23,599 bases of DNA, taken from positions 299,811-323,409 of the forward strand of contig NW_004797815.1 in NCBI RefSeq assembly GCF_000002075.1. The letters run 5' to 3'. Shown in pieces: positions 20,638-23,599 of the stretch. The notes beneath the pieces are model-generated. The model ran no database searches. It was given only the letters and a program-made list of their open reading frames with translations, and was not told the origin of the DNA. The stretch is from Aplysia californica (taxonomy: Eukaryota; Mollusca; Gastropoda; Aplysiida; Aplysiidae). Within the stretch, counting starts at the first letter, position 1. The number at the start of each line of letters is the position of its first letter. The position numbers were made by a program, and so were the translations under genes.

Positions 20638-21482
20638 CAGTGGAACTCGGATTTAATGAGCTCGGATTCAACGAGAACACGGATTCAACGAGATGAGATA
20701 GATTCCCCGTTTTTTTCTCTTTAAAATCATAAAAGTAACCCGGATTCAACGAGCACTTAAATCAGCGAGCTCGGATGCAACGAGGTCGCTTCCAGGGTGA
20801 ACAGCCCCCGCAGATGTGGCTTCGCTAATTTTTCTCCCAGAACGAACTTTATCTATTCCCGGAAAATACCCATTGCACCTGCATCGTGAACCATTATTCA
20901 CTTAGCCGATTGCATGCGACCTATACGTTCTTATACACGTACAACCAACACATGTGTTGTTGGCTTGGCACGCGCACGTGTCTACTCTGGCGTGTGTAGG
21001 GGGTCGGATGGGCGGCCTGCACACGTGTGGCTGTGTGTGTGTGTCAGGGAGGGGGGGGGGGGGGGGCACTAGCGGTTGGGCGTTGAACGTCGCATATACA
21101 AACGCGTCACAGTCTTTTTTCCCCCTCGGCAACAGATCATCATTACAATAGTAAGCTAGTCTTGACGTAGGTCTACGGACTGAATTGTGCCCTGGTCTAT
21201 GGAATCAAAAGTTGCCGTATGCTAGGCTCTACACAGCAACACAACTTTTTTGATAAACTATCGAGATGACACAGGCGTGTGTATTTGAACGAATCGGTCT
21301 TTTTTTTTTACACAACTCTTAATATGCAGGCATTTCAGGCACTACTTGTGACTTCTCTTGTACATTACTTGCTCAGTGCCTGTAATTATCTACTCAAAAC
21401 CTCGTGTTTGCTATAATGAACACTCGGATTCAACGAGATTTTAGGTCAGGCCCGACGACCTCGTTGAATCCGAGTTCCACTG
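20638..21482. mobile_element. pogo/Tigger-like non-autonomous element, family C (845 bp)
   Basis: The left end cagtggaactcggatttaat gag and the reversed right end cagtggaactcggattcaac gag differ at only 2 of 23 positions. The left flank is TA (20636-20637) and the right is tg. The word ctcggattcaacgag recurs about seven times near the ends (20662, 20679, 20741, 20772, 21423 and the two termini). The interior has a 16-G run (21051-21066) and a GT run. No transposase. Confidence 0.82.
21051..21066 (+). repeat. Poly-G run (16 G)
   Basis: Sixteen G after ctgtgtgtgtgtgtcaggga, inside the family C element. A GT microsatellite lies at 21032-21043. Confidence 0.85.
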
Positions 21483-21949
21483 TGGTACCAAGCCCGAGGG
21501 GATGGGAAACATGCTCGCCATCAATACTTTGAAACACAAGTACAGTGAAATACAAGAACACAGTGTATCATACACATGTATTCTTTTATACATGATCATC
21601 AAAACAAAAACATAACTATAATAATATTAATAGCACTGCCCCTTGCAACACTCGTCTACCACCTTCCTTTTATGCTTACTTTTTTTTCACATTCTTCCTT
21701 CCTTCCAACTCTCCTTACATATTACATGTCATATTTCTTTCATTTCATAGCCCTCCTTTGACAGATCCACAAACACCGCAGAACAAACAACAGAAACAAA
21801 CGCTTTCTTTCAGACTGGCTGGCTCAACTCACGGCAACATAACAAAAGAAAACCAGCAAAAGAAAACCCATTTGCCGCTCCAAAATCCAACAATTCAAAT
21901 ACACTTCAGCAACGGATCAAACACATTCAATGTACTCAGGAGTCTATTT

Positions 21950-22264
21950 CCCCCCCCACTCACATCCTTTATACAATTCACCAGTCAATAGCTACTTATT
22001 TTTCCCACTCACATTCTTAATAATTCTTTATGCAATTCATCCCTGTCAATAGCCATTTTTCATTTATTTTCCCCCACTCATCCTTTAAATACGCAATTCA
22101 CCCCTGTCAATAGCCATTTTTCATTTATTTTTTCCCACTCACATTCTTTATATAATTCATCTCTGTCAAAAGCCATTTATTTTTTTCCCACTCACATTCT
22201 TTATGCAATTCACCTGTCAATAGCTATTTATTTTCCCCCCCACTCACATCCTTTAAATATGCAA
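21950..22264. repeat. Minisatellite, about 5.5 units of 48-67 bp
   Basis: Units start at about 21951, 22004, 22071, 22134, 22187 and 22235, each reading cccactcacattctttatgc, aattcacctgtcaatagcca, then tttatttt. Length varies through small insertions (an extra attcttaat in unit 2, tttttc in units 2 and 3). Four units carry TTTATT, i.e. AATAAA on the minus strand (22063-22068, 22124-22129, 22176-22181, 22227-22232). Confidence 0.85.
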
Positions 22265-22284
22265 ATAAATTAAAGAAAGGTACC

Positions 22285-22328
22285 TTAGCAGTTGCGAGCG
22301 CCGTAAAACCTTATACTACTACTACTAC
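22285..22328 (+). mobile_element. SINE-like 3' tail, copy D
   Basis: cagttgcgagcgccgtaaaa followed by ccttatactactactactac. Only the shared 3' terminus of the SINE-like family is present, with a (TAC)n tail. Confidence 0.55.
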
Positions 22329-22385
22329 AAAGAAAGGTAACATCAAGGCATCTCTTGACTCGGTTGATAATACATGTAATTCTTG

Positions 22386-22465
22386 CTACAACTCTTCTTT
22401 AACAGTTTCCTCATTCTTATCCTCATCTGTTTCTTCTTCCTCATCAAGACTGTCATCTCCATCTT
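22386..22465 (-). CDS. Last coding exon of a convergent gene; acidic C-terminus ending KEEL (partial)
   Basis: On the minus strand a pyrimidine-containing acceptor (tattatttgcag) is followed by two bases completing a split codon, 25 codons and a TAG (22388-22386). The peptide is DGDDSLDEEEETDEDKNEET followed by VKEEL. An acidic tail ending in a KDEL-like tetrapeptide is typical of ER luminal proteins: protein disulfide isomerase ends in an acidic run plus KDEL, ERp72 ends KEEL, and calreticulin and GRP94 have acidic tails with K/HDEL. Which family this is cannot be decided from 25 residues, and a nuclear acidic protein is possible. The exon fits an ordinary terminal exon, with the upstream part beyond the right edge. 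Confidence 0.6.
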
Positions 22466-23599
22466 CTGCAAATAATATAATAGAGCGAGGCATTAACATC
22501 AAATGGCAAAAGAAATATTCCAAGGAAAAAAACAATAAATATTAAAACAAAACCAATCAACAACAACAAAAAAAAACCAAAAAAAAAAAAAAGCTCCTAT
22601 CATACAACAGCACCACTTCACACAGAAACAGCATGAGTAGATGATCATCAGTAGCTTATTGAACAGCTTTGCAGAGGAAAAAAAAGAAAGAAAACCAAAT
22701 CAAAGCCCCTGTTGTGCTGACCAAAGTGAGGACGCACAAAAAAACAAACAAAACAAAAACATGACAAACAAAACAAGAACATGGCAAACAACAAACTGAT
22801 TTCAAAACCAATAGTTTATACATAGGTACATAGTCATTGTGCACATGAAATGACAGGGAATAAACTCATTGTGAAGGAACATTTGCCAGTCAAATAAGAC
22901 AAATAGCAGAGTAATTAAAACAAAAAACTTCTTGCATGTAAAAAATAAATCACATTAATACCAATATAATACTAATACTGTGATCCCCATGAAATGAGTA
23001 TATAAATAGCTGTAATGTGGGGGAAAGAAACCACTACTGCACACCACAAGGACAACTATATCACATTAAAATGTGCTTCTCAAAACTAAATAAACTCAAA
23101 AGCTTGTTGCGGTTGGAAGGTGCCACTGATAGGTCCTACTTCTTCACTTTCCCTCTGTTGTTTCTGTCTGTCTGTCTGTCTAACTTTTTCCAGCACTAAA
23201 TGACCATTATTGTGTCGATGTGCTTCTCTTTACTCAAACAAACAAATCAGCAGCCTGTTGCAAAACCTTAAGATCCTGGGCCTGGAGTGGCACTAACTTT
23301 CAGTCATGACCTGCTTCTTAAGTGTCATGGAAATGTTTTGCAATCTGGATTCAACATTAGCATGTATACGAAAAAGAATTAATATCTCTCTCTCTCTCTG
23401 TGTAAAAGCAGACAGACAGTATATGTGGTTTCCAGACTTTAAAAGTTTATGTTTTCTTCAAAGCCAAAACAGACATCCCCCCCCCCAAAAAATAAGCCAC
23501 TGCAAGAAACGATGGCTTCAAATGTATATATATATGCATGCACCCAGAGAAAAAAAACCCCTCATAGTGAGTCTCAAAGGCCTCCAACACTGTGTGCCT
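22466..23599 (-). other. Probable intron of the minus-strand gene, simple repeats only
   Basis: No exon recognised on either strand. Contains A-rich stretches (22560-22594), a duplicated ~20-bp unit caaaacaaaaacatgacaaa / caaaacaagaacatggcaaa (about 22749-22790), (CTGT)n at 23163-23181, (CT)n at 23385-23399, a C run near 23478 and (TA)n near 23525. Confidence 0.5.

Larger units (their letters stand above)
19288..22385 (-). other. Probable 3' UTR of the convergent minus-strand gene
   Basis: No credible coding frame on either strand between the minus-strand stop codon and the AATAAA at 19309-19304. Contains two DNA transposons and a minisatellite. The short frames around 20.9-21.1 kb lie inside a transposon. 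The UTR extent is inferred only from the poly(A) signal. Confidence 0.4.

Noticed and set aside
20902-21151. Overlapping short frames on both strands near 21.0 kb
   Set aside because: They span the poly-G and GT runs inside the family C transposon; low-complexity translation.

Overview
This is a stretch of animal nuclear DNA: AT-rich, intron-rich and full of non-autonomous transposons. The repeats (a tRNA-headed SINE, pogo/Tigger-like and TTAA-flanked MITEs) and the gene sequences suggest an invertebrate, probably a lophotrochozoan such as a gastropod mollusc. The species cannot be read from the sequence. No rRNA, functional tRNA, CRISPR or retrovirus-like element was seen.

Left two thirds (about 670-17,730, plus strand): one complete gene, PPP4R2, the regulatory subunit 2 of protein phosphatase 4. 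Nine coding exons (746-782, 877-958, 3920-4090, 6037-6130, 7741-7778, 8881-9082, 9571-9696, 10130-10295, 11874-13429) join in frame into 2472 nt, giving 823 residues and a TAA stop. The N-terminal ~145 residues match the conserved PPP4R2 core, and the extreme C-terminus (EPMDQV) matches the vertebrate EPMEQD. Between them lies a Ser/acid-rich low-complexity tail that makes the protein about twice the vertebrate length. A compact promoter with two YY1-type boxes around CRE-like and ETS sites lies just before the ATG. The 3' UTR probably runs about 4.3 kb to paired AATAAA signals at 17,681 and 17,704.

Right end (about 19,290 to past 23,599, minus strand): the last coding exon of a second, convergent gene. 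Its 25 complete codons are highly acidic and end in KEEL, an ER-retrieval-type tail. Its 3' UTR probably runs about 3.1 kb leftward to an AATAAA at 19,309-19,304. The rest of this gene is outside the window.

Mobile DNA: eight terminal-inverted-repeat elements without coding capacity are delimited. Three families (four copies) are TA-flanked, begin with CAGT and carry arrays of subterminal repeats (4536-5438 and 11162-11658, one family; 6544-7489; 20638-21482). Two are TTAA-type (14649-15351, 19729-20465). One has an 8-bp target duplication (1833-2508), and one is a short 219-bp MITE (1304-1522). SINE-like pieces sit at 10.5, 17.8, 18.2-18.6, 18.9-19.2 and 22.3 kb, including an inverted pair between the two genes. 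Intron 2 also has (AGATCT)n blocks, and the minus-strand UTR has a ~55-bp minisatellite that repeats a polyadenylation hexamer.
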